Position numbers and translations under genes: made by a program. The notes under the pieces are model-generated. The model was not told the origin of the DNA. It searched no databases and saw nothing but the letters and a program-made list of their open reading frames with translations. Positions 42,971 to 52,410 of a stretch of 64,000 nt of DNA are shown in pieces (position 1 is the first letter of the stretch; every line of letters starts with the position of its first letter). Origin of the DNA: Bathynomus jamesi (lineage: Eukaryota > Arthropoda > Malacostraca > Isopoda > Cirolanidae); assembly GCA_023014485.1 (NCBI GenBank), contig JAJOZX010007505.1, forward strand, positions 1 to 64,000, given 5' to 3'.

Positions 42971-43011
<41 letters not shown>

Positions 43012-43026
43012 CGCGCGCGTTTCCAC
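42591..43026. other. Unassigned stretch
   Basis: (TG)n(CG)n at 42975-43020; nothing else recognised. Confidence 0.4.
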
Positions 43027-43171
43027 AATCAAATATAGATCAAAGCTTGTTATACCTCAATTTAGATTGTCATCTCAAAAACTACCCATTTTAATTGGAT
43101 TGAAACTATGGAATGACTTGCATGCCGATATAAAAAAAATTGTCAATATTTATTTATATTTTTCATCTTGA
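43027..43171 (+). pseudogene. LINE-C C-terminal fragment
   Basis: IKYRSKLVIPQFRLSSQKLP then IGLKLWNDLHADIKKIVNI matches the C-terminal region of the LINE-C copy at about 36165-36300. It starts within a TG/CG microsatellite and ends near CTTGAAATGAAGCC. 5'-truncated, no RT. Confidence 0.75.
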
Positions 43172-43424
43172 AATGAAGCCAGTCGCGGACCATGATGGAC
43201 CATGATGACCATGATGACCATGATGATAACCATGATGATCATAATCAAACCATTATGTGGTTTATCAAATATATTTGTTTTTTATTTTATAATTATGACA
43301 TTTACTTTTTTGTAGAAAATTAATTAAAAAAATTAAAGAAAAATCAGTCATTGTGAATAAAATAATTATAATATATATATTATATATATATAATAATATA
43401 TATAATATATATAATATATATATA
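43172..43424. other. Spacer with CATGATGAC repeats and (TA)n
   Basis: Short CATGATGAC tandem at about 43192-43240, then AT-rich sequence and TA repeats. Confidence 0.5.
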
Positions 43425-44974
43425 CAGGGTGGCCCAAAAAAAGTGGCACCAATTTTGAGAAGTGATATCTCAATAACCATTGCAGCTAGGGACTTAAAAA
43501 AACAACCAAATGAAAGATAATTCTTTTCTCTTTAAATACTTATTCTATGGCTTGATGGTTATAAGCCCATATAATGCCCAAAATTGGCTTCCATAAAATA
43601 TATACAAAAAAAAGTTGCGCATTTATATTTATTCCTTTTAAGTTAAACCTAATTTTCAATAAATGGCTCAATCTGCCCTCCATTATGGTCAACCACAGCC
43701 TGTAATCTCGCCCTCATTTTGAAATTGCCTTCGAGATCGTCACTTGTGAGAGATTTTCCCATGCAGCTGAATTCGTTCACGAAGATGGTTCACATCACGG
43801 ATTTTCTGACCATGGTAGACTTCTCTCTCTAAGGCAGACCACACGAAGTAGTCAATGGGGTTTAGATCTGGGTTGCATGTTGGCCAATTATTTGGTTCGA
43901 TAAAACCAGGACAATTATTATTGAGAAATGTTATTGTTTCCTTGGCTGTATGAGATGGGGCTCCATCTTGCATGAACACAAAATCAGTGCTCGTCTCCTT
44001 GATCTCTGACAACATTGGAGACAAAATGTCATTACAGTAGTAAATTGAGTTAATTTTAACGCCTCGCTGATAAAAATGATGGATGTTTTGTTCTCAGATG
44101 ACGCTGCAAGGGAAACCATTATCGAATCTGAAAATTGTTTTTTTTCACGAAAAGTCGTTTTGGGTCAACATGAGTTTTTGTCGCCACTGCTGCACGAACC
44201 CGCTCATTTTGGGTATTTCGTGGTGTTTCGACCGTAAATCGTTTCTCATCAGAAAACCAAATTTTTTTCACAGACTCATTTGACCGAAATCTCGCAATAG
44301 ATTTTTACATCGATGGAAACGTCTTTCTTCACAGGCTCCGATAAAGCAGTAACCTTCACCCTCTTAAATGTTTTCAACCCAAGATCTTTTCGAATTATTC
44401 GCTGTACTAATGAACGTGAAATCCCGGTTTCTTTCGCAACTTCACGTTCACTTTTACTTGTTCCCGGTTGTTCCTCTTGACTTAAAACCATTTCATTTAC
44501 TTTTTCAATGTTTTCTGGCGTTCTAATACTTTTTGGTCGACCACTTCCCGGACGCCGTTGACTGCTGCCGGTTTCTTTAAGTTTTTGTAAAAAATGTGCC
44601 ACAGTTCTTTTTTTCCAATTTCTATTTGGAAATTCGTAAAGGATTCTGTTTAATGAATATCCTTTTTCTTCACGTAGTGCTTGTATAATGTTCTTATCAG
44701 ATTCTCTCAATCCCATCTTGAGGGGTCTGGAATAGAAAAATTTCATTTAAAATTAGGATCAAGGAATAAATATAAATGCGCAACTTTTTTTTTGTATATT
44801 TTTTTTTTGGAAGCCAATTTTTGGCATTATATGGGCTTATAACCATCAAGCCCTAGAATAAGTATTTAAAGAGAAAAGAATTATCTTTCATTTGGTTGTT
44901 TTTTTAAGTCCCTAGCTGCAGTGGTTGTTGAGATATCACTTCTCAAAATTGGTGCCATTTTTTTGGGGCCACCC

Positions 44975-44976
<2 letters not shown>
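43425..44976 (-). mobile_element. maT-like (DD37D) transposon with about 200-bp inverted repeats
   Basis: TA-flanked CAGGGTGGCCCAAAAAAAGT on the left is mirrored on the right (TTTTTTTGGGGCCACCCGG). The inverted match continues for about 200 bp (through TTATATGGGCTTATAACCATCAAG to CGCAACTTTTTTTTGTATAT). The 1552-bp element encodes one transposase on the minus strand in broken frames. The long inverted repeats are unusual for a mariner relative. Confidence 0.85.
43740..44746 (-). pseudogene. maT/mariner-family transposase, DD37D spacing
   Basis: The N-terminal frame (44276-44746) has two helix-turn-helix segments joined by GSGRPKSI, the GRPR-like hinge of Tc1/mariner transposases. The C-terminal frame (43740-44024) has FVFMQDGAPSHTAKE (second Asp) and WPTCNPDLNPIDYFVWSALE (third Asp). 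There are 37 residues between the two aspartates, as in maT elements, not 34 as in mariner. The segment 44024-44276 containing the first Asp is frame-broken. Inactive. Confidence 0.8.
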
Positions 44977-45015
<39 letters not shown>

Positions 45016-45681
45016 TCGAGATGTTGCTGTATTTCGAAATATTTCGAAAGTATAAAATTAATCATTTTGGCGAATAAAAAAAAATGAATAAAAAAATAAT
45101 AATAATTCGTTGTTTTTTTCGTTCAAATGGAATTAATTTAAAAAAAAACAGTCTGCTTTGATTGGGGTCTCGAAAAACGAACTTACGAAAAAAAAATCCA
45201 TTTAGAAAGACTTACTAAAATGAATGGAAAAAAGTTGATTTCCGGAGTGAATTTTGGCTGAAAATAAAAGTCGTGTCCATGTCGACAATCATCCTAGATT
45301 CGTATCCAAATTTAATTAATTGCTAAGTTAAAGAAGGAATAAAAGAACTACACGCGTGGATTAAACGCAAAATGGACATTCCAAAGTGACCTCATTTTAT
45401 AGGAATACATCCGAAGGTTCAAATTTCAATTCTTATAGTGTGTAAAAGAGGCCGAAGGAGAAAGTATCTGAAAAGGTGTGCGTGTGTGTGTGAAGGTCGT
45501 TCGTCGTCAGGTTCAGGACGAAACCGGTTTCTACCTTCATCTTCGAGTCACGAAGTGATTGGGGGTAGATGTAAAAGGAGTCAAACGGTAGAAAGATCCT
45601 GTATTGCGTCATCCTCTCTTTATCATTTCCTCTTACAATACATCTTTTATCCTTCAAGAATTTGCAAATCATTCCGTCATT

Positions 45682-45685
<4 letters not shown>
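44977..45685. other. Unassigned stretch
   Basis: (TA)n to 45015; the rest shows no element. GTGTGCGTGTGTGTG near 45476. Confidence 0.4.

Positions 45686-45745
<60 letters not shown>
45686..45745. repeat. (TC)n microsatellite
   Basis: About 30 TC units. Confidence 0.95.
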
Positions 45746-45748
<3 letters not shown>

Positions 45749-46655
45749 ATAAAATTGTTATAAAAGCCCCCATGTTACAATATCATTATTTCCCTTGAAG
45801 TACCCCTTGTTCTCTAGTAAACTGTAAACCCCAAGTAATTAAGCATGAAGAACGGAGAAGGCGAGTCGGCGGGTCTCGTCGAGAATGAGATCGGGTAAGC
45901 AAGTTAGGACGGAGTTCCTTGGGCTGTACCCTTGGGACCTATATTGTTTCTATAAGAACCATAAAACTTATATTTTGTCTTAAATATAAAATTAATATTC
46001 GCAAAGTACGTAAATAAGACATTAATTGCTACCTATTCAATGTCATTCCCGTTTTCATTCGTGGTAAAGGCGCCAAATGAGAATGACTAATAATATTTCA
46101 TAACCTAACATCTTAACCTAACCTGGATCAAAGTGGGAAAGTCTTAAATGAGAATGAAAGCGTCATGAGATAAAAATGGATCAATTTGATAATTGCCTCC
46201 ATTGAAATTCTCACTCGGGGAAGATTTCTGACTGTTGGGCGGAACCTATATAGCCATTTCATCGACAAGACCAAAACCTCGACACTATAAAACTAACCTA
46301 ACCTAACTTAACTTAATCTAACTTAACTTAATCTAACTTAACTTAATCTAACCTAACTTAACCTAACTTAATCTAACCTAATAATAACTTATCAATAGAA
46401 CGTCAAATCGATCAGATGTCGTAAGTAAGAACGGTTGGGCGAGGAATGAAATGGGACTGACAATGGGTCCGAGCATACCTGAAAGATTTACATCAGGTTC
46501 GTCCTCTTCCATCTGTACAGCTGTTTTCGGATGCAACTTTTTAAATCCCGACCTTTCACGAGGGTATACAGTTTGGGTTACCCAAAGTACCCATATTTGG
46601 GTAACCTTAAGCTTTATTTACTGACATTTGAGTTTGTTGACAAATTCGACTAAAC
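45746..46655. other. Unassigned stretch with telomere-like CCTAA tract
   Basis: A degenerate tract of CTAACCTAACTTAACTTAAT units lies at 46283-46385. It resembles the arthropod (TTAGG)n telomere repeat but with frequent 5- and 6-nt variants. Otherwise unassigned. Confidence 0.5.
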
Positions 46656-46927
46656 CAATGTTTCCCAATTGGGGTGCTCCAAAATTTCATGAAAATTTCA
46701 TAGTTAGTGAATATATGCAACTTTCAAATAAAAACTCATTCGCCATTTATCACACGCCCACACGGAAACTCTGAAGGCTTAGTTTGAAGCTACGTGGTAT
46801 TGAAGGGGTAGGTGGGGGTGGAGAAAATGGATGTCGAAAAATAAGGGACAAAAATCCTCCGGGATACCGCGAAAGAAGAACAGGCGAAATTGGGGTGCCT
46901 TGAGCCAGAAAAGGTTAGGAACCGGTG
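46656..46927. mobile_element. hAT MITE with 8-bp target duplication
   Basis: CAATGTTTCCCAATTGGGG at the left and GGTTAGGAACCGGTG at the right are imperfectly inverted. The flanks GACTAAAC (46648-46655) and AACTAAAC (46928-46935) match at 7 of 8. Part of its right side (AAAATCCTCCGGGATACCGC ... GGTGCCTTGAGCC) is found again at 47498-47555. Confidence 0.75.
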
Positions 46928-47056
46928 AACTAAACAGATCTAATATTCAATTACGAATCATCCATCACATTAAATGTAATTAATTATAATTTGAGACATT
47001 CACTGTTATCCGCCATCGTCCTTAGCTCAGTGGGTAACCCCCTTTTTCTATATATA

Positions 47057-47087
<31 letters not shown>

Positions 47088-47094
<7 letters not shown>

Positions 47095-47190
47095 ATGGGG
47101 GCTGTTTAACCTTCGCATCGTCTAAGATCATATGACTGAGGAGACATATAACTTTATGTGGGTTCCGAACCACGGGACGCTACATCATTT
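47088..47190 (-). mobile_element. LINE-D 3'-UTR fragment
   Basis: The minus strand reads GGTTCGGAACCCACATAAAG then TATATGTCTCCTCAGTCATA. This is similar to the LINE-D 3' UTR in intron 1 of the Patched-related gene (about 53300-53385 inverted). No coding part. Confidence 0.5.
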
Positions 47191-47299
47191 TGCTGCAGAG
47201 TTCGGGCCCCCCATCCAACTACGCTCCAGACTCAATGACGTCCTTTAACCTCGCTGATCGGCGGGAAGCGTTGTTACGAAACCTGCCACGACGTAACCG

Positions 47300-47480
47300 G
47301 TTTCCCTATGATCGAAGTGAAGGCACCAGGTCAGGAGTTCGAACTACACTCATGCGGGCAATAATAATAATAATAATAACAACAATAATAATAGAAGAGT
47401 CGGAGCAATAGGCCGCATTTATTGGCCTGAGCGGTGTGCCACTTTCTGACCCTCCTAACTGATTCCATTCTTCGTCATTT
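47300..47480 (+). mobile_element. tRNA-derived SINE, family 1, copy 4
   Basis: CGGTTTCCCTATGATCGAAG, B-box GAGTTCGAAC, an (AAT)n linker, then GCATTTATTGGCCTGAGCGG and CACTTTCTGACCCTCCTAAC. Same body as the other copies. Confidence 0.8.
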
Positions 47481-47497
47481 TCCATTCGTTTACTGAA

Positions 47498-47555
47498 AAA
47501 ATCCTCCGGGATACCGCGAAAGAAGAACAGGCGAAATTGGGGGTGCCTTGAGCCT
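47498..47555 (+). repeat. Fragment of the 46.7-kb hAT MITE
   Basis: AAAAATCCTCCGGGATACCG to GGGTGCCTTGAGCC nearly repeats 46852-46908, about 640 bp away. It is not a full element. Confidence 0.75.
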
Positions 47556-47622
47556 AAAATTATAATTAATAATATGGGAAATAAAGCTAGATGACTGTGT
47601 TACGCAGACATGGTTTCAAGGT

Positions 47623-47654
<32 letters not shown>

Positions 47655-48138
47655 CTCACAATGATAAAGAACTTTCAAAAATGGTTTGTTTTCAAGGTGA
47701 ACCAAACCGAAAGGGATGACAATTTTTTTTTTTTTTTTTTAATTGGAAAGATTGTATTTTATTTTGCTTTATTTCGGTGTCAGGGAAACTGGTTTCTGAC
47801 GTTTTAGGGGAGGGGGGGGTGGAACGCGTATCCTTTACAAAGTTGTTTTCATTAATGTTAAAAGCAATTTATTAAAACGTGGTTGTTCGCGTTCTGTCAG
47901 TCATGTCTTGCAAATAAATAACTCTACGGAGATAAAATGCCTTATTCTCTAACTTAATTATAATTAGTTTTTTTTTCACTTTTTAGTATATTTAGACTTG
48001 TTTTATGAGTAAAAATATACATAAATTTTAATACATTGTCGCTATTACCTCATACAAAGTTTGACTTAGCCTAGGTTAGCCTAACAGCCAAAGTTTAACT
48101 TAGCCTAAGTTGGCCTAACTTAGGCAAAGTTTAACATA
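47556..48138. other. Unassigned stretch
   Basis: (TA)n at 47626-47655 and TTAGCCTAGGTTAGCC-type telomere-like repeats at about 48060-48130. No gene. Confidence 0.45.
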
Positions 48139-48700
48139 CAGGGCTATTCAACTTGATTCATCCGATTTCAACTGAGAATACTTCCGTACCTATCAACCGT
48201 GCATCAACTGGGCATACACCACATGAAAGAGGAAATCTCCGAGTTTTACAAGATCACCGCGAGATGGCTCCAAAGTCACGCCGTGGCCTAGTCTAGCAAC
48301 AAACAGTCAGTGTGAAAATGGCGTCCGCACAGCAGAAGGCGTTTTGTGTGTTGCAGTTTTCGAGCTGTAAATCGGTAGTCACAGTGCAGCGTGAGTTTCG
48401 GATGCTCTGAGCACCCGGTGGATCTGTTCTGTAACGTCGACGAAACTCACGCTGCACTGTGACTACCGATTTACAGCTCGAAAACTGTAACACACAAAAC
48501 GCCTTCTGCTGTGCGGACGCCATTTTCACACTGACTGTTTGTTGCTAGACTAGGCCACGGCGTGACTTTGGAGCCATCTCGCGGTGATTTTGTAAAACTT
48601 GGAGATTTTCTCTTTCATGTGGTGTATGCCCAGTTGATGCACGGTTGATAGGTACGGAAGTATTCTCAGTTGAAAACGGATGAATCACTTTAAATAGCCC
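48139..48700. mobile_element. Palindromic mariner 5'-end element (near-perfect arms)
   Basis: TA-flanked CAGGGCTATTCAA... and ...TTTAAATAGCCC enclose two arms of about 255 bp that are inverted copies with only a handful of differences. Each arm contains the terminus, the leader and the start of the transposase coding region. The centre is about 45 bp. It is a transposon 5' end duplicated as a hairpin; young, judging by arm identity. Confidence 0.85.
48318..48400 (+). pseudogene. Transposase N-terminal fragment (DUF4817-like), left arm
   Basis: The frame reads MASAQQKAFCVLQFSSCKSV then VTVQREF. The pattern 'fCVlq...skSVvtVQReFR' is the helix-turn-helix (DUF4817) opening of many arthropod mariner-like transposases. 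The mirror copy on the minus strand (48293-48529) reads the same start and extends to RRRYRTDPPGAQSIR before running into the opposite arm. No catalytic region exists in either arm. Confidence 0.75.
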
Positions 48701-48825
48701 TATATTCCGAATATAAGCAGAAAATTCTATCAATGAAAATATTTAAGTTACATCTTTTCCTTGTTTATAAAACATAGTTTCATCTCCTATTCTTGACATT
48801 TCTGTAAATATGCAGCAGACATAAT

Positions 48826-49260
48826 TAGGGTGTCCAGAATTGTGCTTAGAAAAACCGGGACAGGGGCGGATCTATGCCTTATAGCCTATAGGCTTATTCT
48901 GGAAACACCTTTTAGCAGAGTAAATTAATACTAAATATAATAATACACATCCTATAGATTCACATTCGCATAGTATATAATTAATAACGGATCACCTGAA
49001 GATCAGGGCCCCCAGCCTTCTCTAGTTAGCCTCATAAGGCTAACTAACAAAAATATCACGACCTAACCTAACCAATCGTTAGGTCAACTGTACGCCCTTG
49101 ACGATTGGCTAGGTTAGGTCGTGATATTTTCGTTAGTTAGCCTTATAAAGCTAACTAAAGAAGGCTGGGGACCCTGATCTTCAGGTGATCCTTAATAACT
49201 CTTAAAATAACTCTGAAAAACGCGACATGTCCAGGAAAACCGGGACGTATGGACACCCTA
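48826..49260. mobile_element. hAT element, TAGGGTGTCCA ends, 8-bp duplication
   Basis: TAGGGTGTCCAGAATTG and GTATGGACACCCTA are inverted, with AAAACCGGGAC subterminal blocks on both sides. The flanks GACATAAT (48818-48825) and GACATAAT (49261-49268) are identical. About half the element is a later insertion (48989-49191). Confidence 0.9.
48989..49191. mobile_element. Foldback element K4 (shared-core family)
   Basis: GGATCACCTGAAGATCAGGG and CCCTGATCTTCAGGTGATCC are inverted; almost the whole 203 bp folds on itself. The flanks TTAATAAC (48981-48988 and 49192-49199) are identical 8-mers. The core ATATCACGACCTAACCTAAC, CAATCG and CAACTGTACGCCCTTGACGA is shared with K1-K3 although the arms are unrelated. 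Nested in a hAT. Confidence 0.9.
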
Positions 49261-49356
49261 GACATAATCCTTAATTAAAGCCCAGAATCCATCGATTCGT
49301 GTTTTAGTTTACGCCACATACTTCTCATTCCTGGAATAGACTTTAGTAAAACTCTG

Positions 49357-49608
49357 AGATCACCCGAAGATCAGGGCCCCCAGCCTTCTTTAGTTAGCCT
49401 TATAAGGCCTTATAAAGCCTCATAAGCCTTATAAGGCTTTAGTTAGCCTCATAAGGTTAACTAACGAAAATATCACGACCTAACCTAACCAATCGTTTGG
49501 CCAACTGTACGCCCTTGACGATTGATTAGGTTAGGTCGTGATATTTTCGTTAGTTAGCCTTAGAAAGCTAACTAAAGAAGGCTGGGGGCCCTGAGCTTCA
49601 GGTGATCC
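49357..49608. mobile_element. Foldback element K5 (shared-core family)
   Basis: Sister of K4 with the same arms and core, plus an extra GCCTTATAAGGC expansion in the left arm. The flanks AAACTCTG and AAACTCAG give an 8-bp duplication with one mismatch. It lies 166 bp from K4. Confidence 0.9.
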
Positions 49609-49879
49609 AAACTCAGATTTATCTTTGTTTTCATCTTTCCAACGATCTTGGTTAACTTTGGTTTAACCTTGGTTAGTTAACGTTGGGAATTCCACCGAAT
49701 ATATTTAAATTTCTGTTTGTTTTTGTTAAATTAGATTTTGGTGCACGATTTCAGTCACGTAGACTATATAATTTAATGCATTGATGAAATCTTTGTCAGA
49801 TTTTTGCCTCACAAAAATGAAATTGGCTTTGAATCTTATCCACGTTTATTTACTTTAAAATTATTTTAAAATAAAATTG

Positions 49880-49931
<52 letters not shown>

Positions 49932-50602
49932 AACTTATTTGAGCTCTGGAGGTTATCCCTATATTGTATGAGAGTGCTATCGAAGTGGACACCCGCGGAC
50001 CTCGTTAAACCAATTAAAATAAACCCTAGAAAACTTTTTAACAAAATCTTTACAAATAATACAATTAATAATAATAATATTAGCTACATATAATAATATA
50101 TATAATAAATTATAGTAATATACTAATATATTAAAGTTTAGATTAATAAGAAGGTAAATGGCCTTCCAACAGGCCTTCTTCTCCGACCTGTACGATAGAT
50201 AACGCTATCGCGCGCTATCTTATTATTCCGTCGTATCATGTCAAACAGGAAGTACATATGGCCATTCGCCAAAGTTCACTGAAGAAACAACAAAACCACG
50301 TTTCTGCATAAAATTGCTCTTTGAAACCCTTGTCTCCTTCGGAAGATGAATGGCACTCCTGAAAATTTTTCAATTCCTTCAAATGGAAATAGGAGAAGAG
50401 GATCTAATTCTAATTTTGCGCTTTTGAAGTGAATTTACAAACGGATACGTCATTAAATATCGAAGTACAGAAGTGGGTTGGAAGCATTTAAAAACTCTGT
50501 TAATATCTAAATAACATCCATTGTACTGTATCATTAATTCTTAGCATATACGAGTATTCCTCTCTTATTTACCCTTTTCGTTAGGTTCCCTGCTCGCATA
50601 AT
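49609..50602. other. Unassigned stretch
   Basis: (TA)n at 49883-49928; otherwise nothing recognised in about 1 kb. Confidence 0.4.
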
Positions 50603-50728
50603 AATAACCAGTGAGAAGAGCCAGAAACTGACACAGCACTTAGTCCAGCTAATGCGCAGCCCATTGATATACTCCTGGATTATTTTTACCAGGGAAACGG
50701 TATGCTACCCACTGAGCTATCGGAGATG
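50603..50728 (-). mobile_element. tRNA-derived SINE, family 1, copy 5
   Basis: The minus strand reads TAGCTCAGTGGGTAGCA (A-box), TTTCCCTGG, then loses the B-box, followed by CAATGGGCTGCGCATTAGCT and GTCAGTTTCTGGCTCTTCTCAC. An internal deletion removed the B-box. Confidence 0.65.
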
Positions 50729-50820
50729 GTCCATGCTTTCATGTTACATGTTAGTTCATTTAACTGAAAATATAGAAAAATAACACGAACTTCCAGTAAA
50801 TTATTGAAGGTTCGTCGTTT

Positions 50821-51003
50821 ATGAGAATAAAAACCCACTCTAATAGACAGAGTTTATTTCCACGACAGTTTCGACGCCCACTGGCATCCTCCTCGGATGC
50901 CAGTGGGCGTCGAAACTGTCGTGGAAATAAACTCTGTCTATTAGAGTGGGTTTTTATTCTCATATTTTGACCTTCACGTAAAAAAGTGAAGTTTTTTGCA
51001 TTT
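50821..51003 (+). mobile_element. Hairpin retroposon with 11-bp target duplication
   Basis: 50821-50889 and 50895-50963 are perfect 69-bp inverted arms around a 5-nt loop, followed by a 40-nt tail ending GTGAAGTTTTTTGCATTT. The direct repeats GTTCGTCGTTT at 50810-50820 and 51004-51014 flank it. This is the variable-length duplication expected of LINE-type retroposition rather than of DNA transposons. The arm contains GGATGCCAGTGGGCGTCGAA AC. A hairpin-less relative lies at 54099-54160. Confidence 0.75.
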
Positions 51004-51014
51004 GTTCGTCGTTT

Positions 51015-51247
51015 CTTTGCCTCCGAAAACAAACTCGTTCTTTTCGTTCTCTATCTTAACATATGTTTTGGGGAATTTTTCTCTTGGAATTCCCCAAGGT
51101 GTGACTTCGTGCGCAATTAAATTTTTTCTTTGCTTGGTATATTTATAAGTATGACCTCCAAAGTCTTCCCTTTATCTCGAAAATGTTTTGATGAGACCTT
51201 ATTATAAAAATTTTGTCAGTTCCCTTTTTTAAGGACCAGGGACTAGT
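51015..51247. other. Unassigned stretch with a weak RT-like scrap
   Basis: A frame at about 51078-51113 reads SLGIPQGVTSCAI, reminiscent of the GVPQG motif of LINE reverse transcriptases, but nothing around it supports this. Confidence 0.25.
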
Positions 51248-51354
51248 TTTAACCCTTTAAGCCCTGAATTTTTTGTAGGGTTAAACTTAAGTTATGAATG
51301 CTTGTATTTAAAACGTTAGCAATTTGTACCTTCAGTCCTTAAAGAAGGGTTAAA
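51248..51354. repeat. Short foldback repeat, copy 3 of 3
   Basis: TTTAACCCTTTAAGCCCTGA and CCTTAAAGAAGGGTTAAA are inverted. The interior TTTTTTGTAGGG, GTTATGAATGCTTGTATTTA and ACGTTAGCAATTTGTA matches copies 1 and 2. The best-preserved ends of the three. Confidence 0.65.
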
Positions 51355-51575
51355 GATTATGAGAATTATGTATTTTGATTTCACCTTTTGGTAAGGTTGT
51401 AGGACGTTTTGATTGCTGAATTAATATGGGAGGCGATAGTTTTTCAAACCAAGTTAAATATTACTTCAAAAATTAAACCTAAATGGATTCGAATGCCTGG
51501 ATCAAAGAACTTCAAAATGCATCACTACAAAATTTAGGAAAATAAGTCCGTTGATAACAGTACTTTAGTTAAAGT

Positions 51576-51808
51576 CAGTGGTGGCTCGTGACTAAAAATT
51601 CTAGGGGTGCTGTCTCTAAGAATGGGTTGAAATAATTACTGAAATAAAAGGATGAGCATTGAGCATTGAGCAATGAATATGAGTTTCAAAAGTTATTGAA
51701 AAAGTTATTCAGTGAGCTCATCCTTATATTGTTCTTGATTATTTCAATTGTAAGTAAAAAAATTAGGGGTACTGCAGTTCCGCAGTGCCTACCGACGAGC
51801 CGCCACTG
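51576..51808. mobile_element. hAT MITE with perfect 8-bp target duplication
   Basis: CAGTGGTGGCTCGTGACT and CGACGAGCCGCCACTG are inverted. The flanks GTTAAAGT at 51568-51575 and 51809-51816 are identical. 233 bp, non-coding. It lies 600 bp upstream of the Patched-related exon. Confidence 0.92.
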
Positions 51809-51816
51809 GTTAAAGT

Positions 51817-52380
51817 GCTTTCCATAACATCATAAAGATAACATTAATAATATAAAAATCTGCCAAAGCTTTATTTTGGGAGTTTAATCAACAATACATC
51901 AAAGTTCACATGTTGGCTAAATTCGGCGTATTTTCTTTTACGGTGTCGTAGTTTTATACTGTAAATACGATTTTAGTGTAAATGAGATTAAAAAAGTTAG
52001 TATTTATTTTATTTATTTGGTATATAAATGTAGAATCCAAAAAATAGGTACTCACAAATAATTTGGTGGTATTCTACATTCTGAAGTTGTTGAAAGAATT
52101 TATCTTTATTTTGCTTTGAAAAGATATTCTTTATAATAATTCTTTTTTTTTTTTTAATTTTCGTCAGAACGAAATGCATTTTGCGCCATAAGCATTCAGT
52201 TCAGTGAAGTCGCTGTAGATATATACTAAACTTTTCAAAATTTAGTACCGTATTACAGAAAGAATATAATGATTTTTAGTAAGTTAACTGTTAGGATAAG
52301 TCATGTTTGTACGTTCTTCTTCGTTTAAAAGCACTAGGGAAACACTGTGTCTGTTGTATTAACAGGATGTTTGTCTTTCC
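51817..52380. other. Upstream flank / presumed 5'-UTR intron of the Patched-related gene
   Basis: AT-rich with no element recognised. Because a 3' splice site sits at 52381, most of this is probably intron. No promoter motif was identified. Confidence 0.4.
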
Positions 52381-52382
52381 AG
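52370..52382 (+). promoter_or_regulatory. 3' splice site before the start codon
   Basis: TTTGTCTTTCCAG is a strong polypyrimidine-AG acceptor 28 nt upstream of the ATG at 52411. It implies a non-coding 5' exon and the promoter further upstream, perhaps outside the window. Confidence 0.55.
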
Positions 52383-52410
52383 GAATGCGCATTGAATCTT
52401 CAATGAAAAG

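Noticed and set aside
46283..46385. True interstitial telomere
   Set aside because: Units vary between CTAACC, CTTAACTTAAT and similar, with no run of exact TTAGG; better called telomere-like degenerate repeat.
51060..51113. LGIPQG peptide as a LINE reverse-transcriptase remnant
   Set aside because: No FADD motif or other RT landmark within reach; too short.
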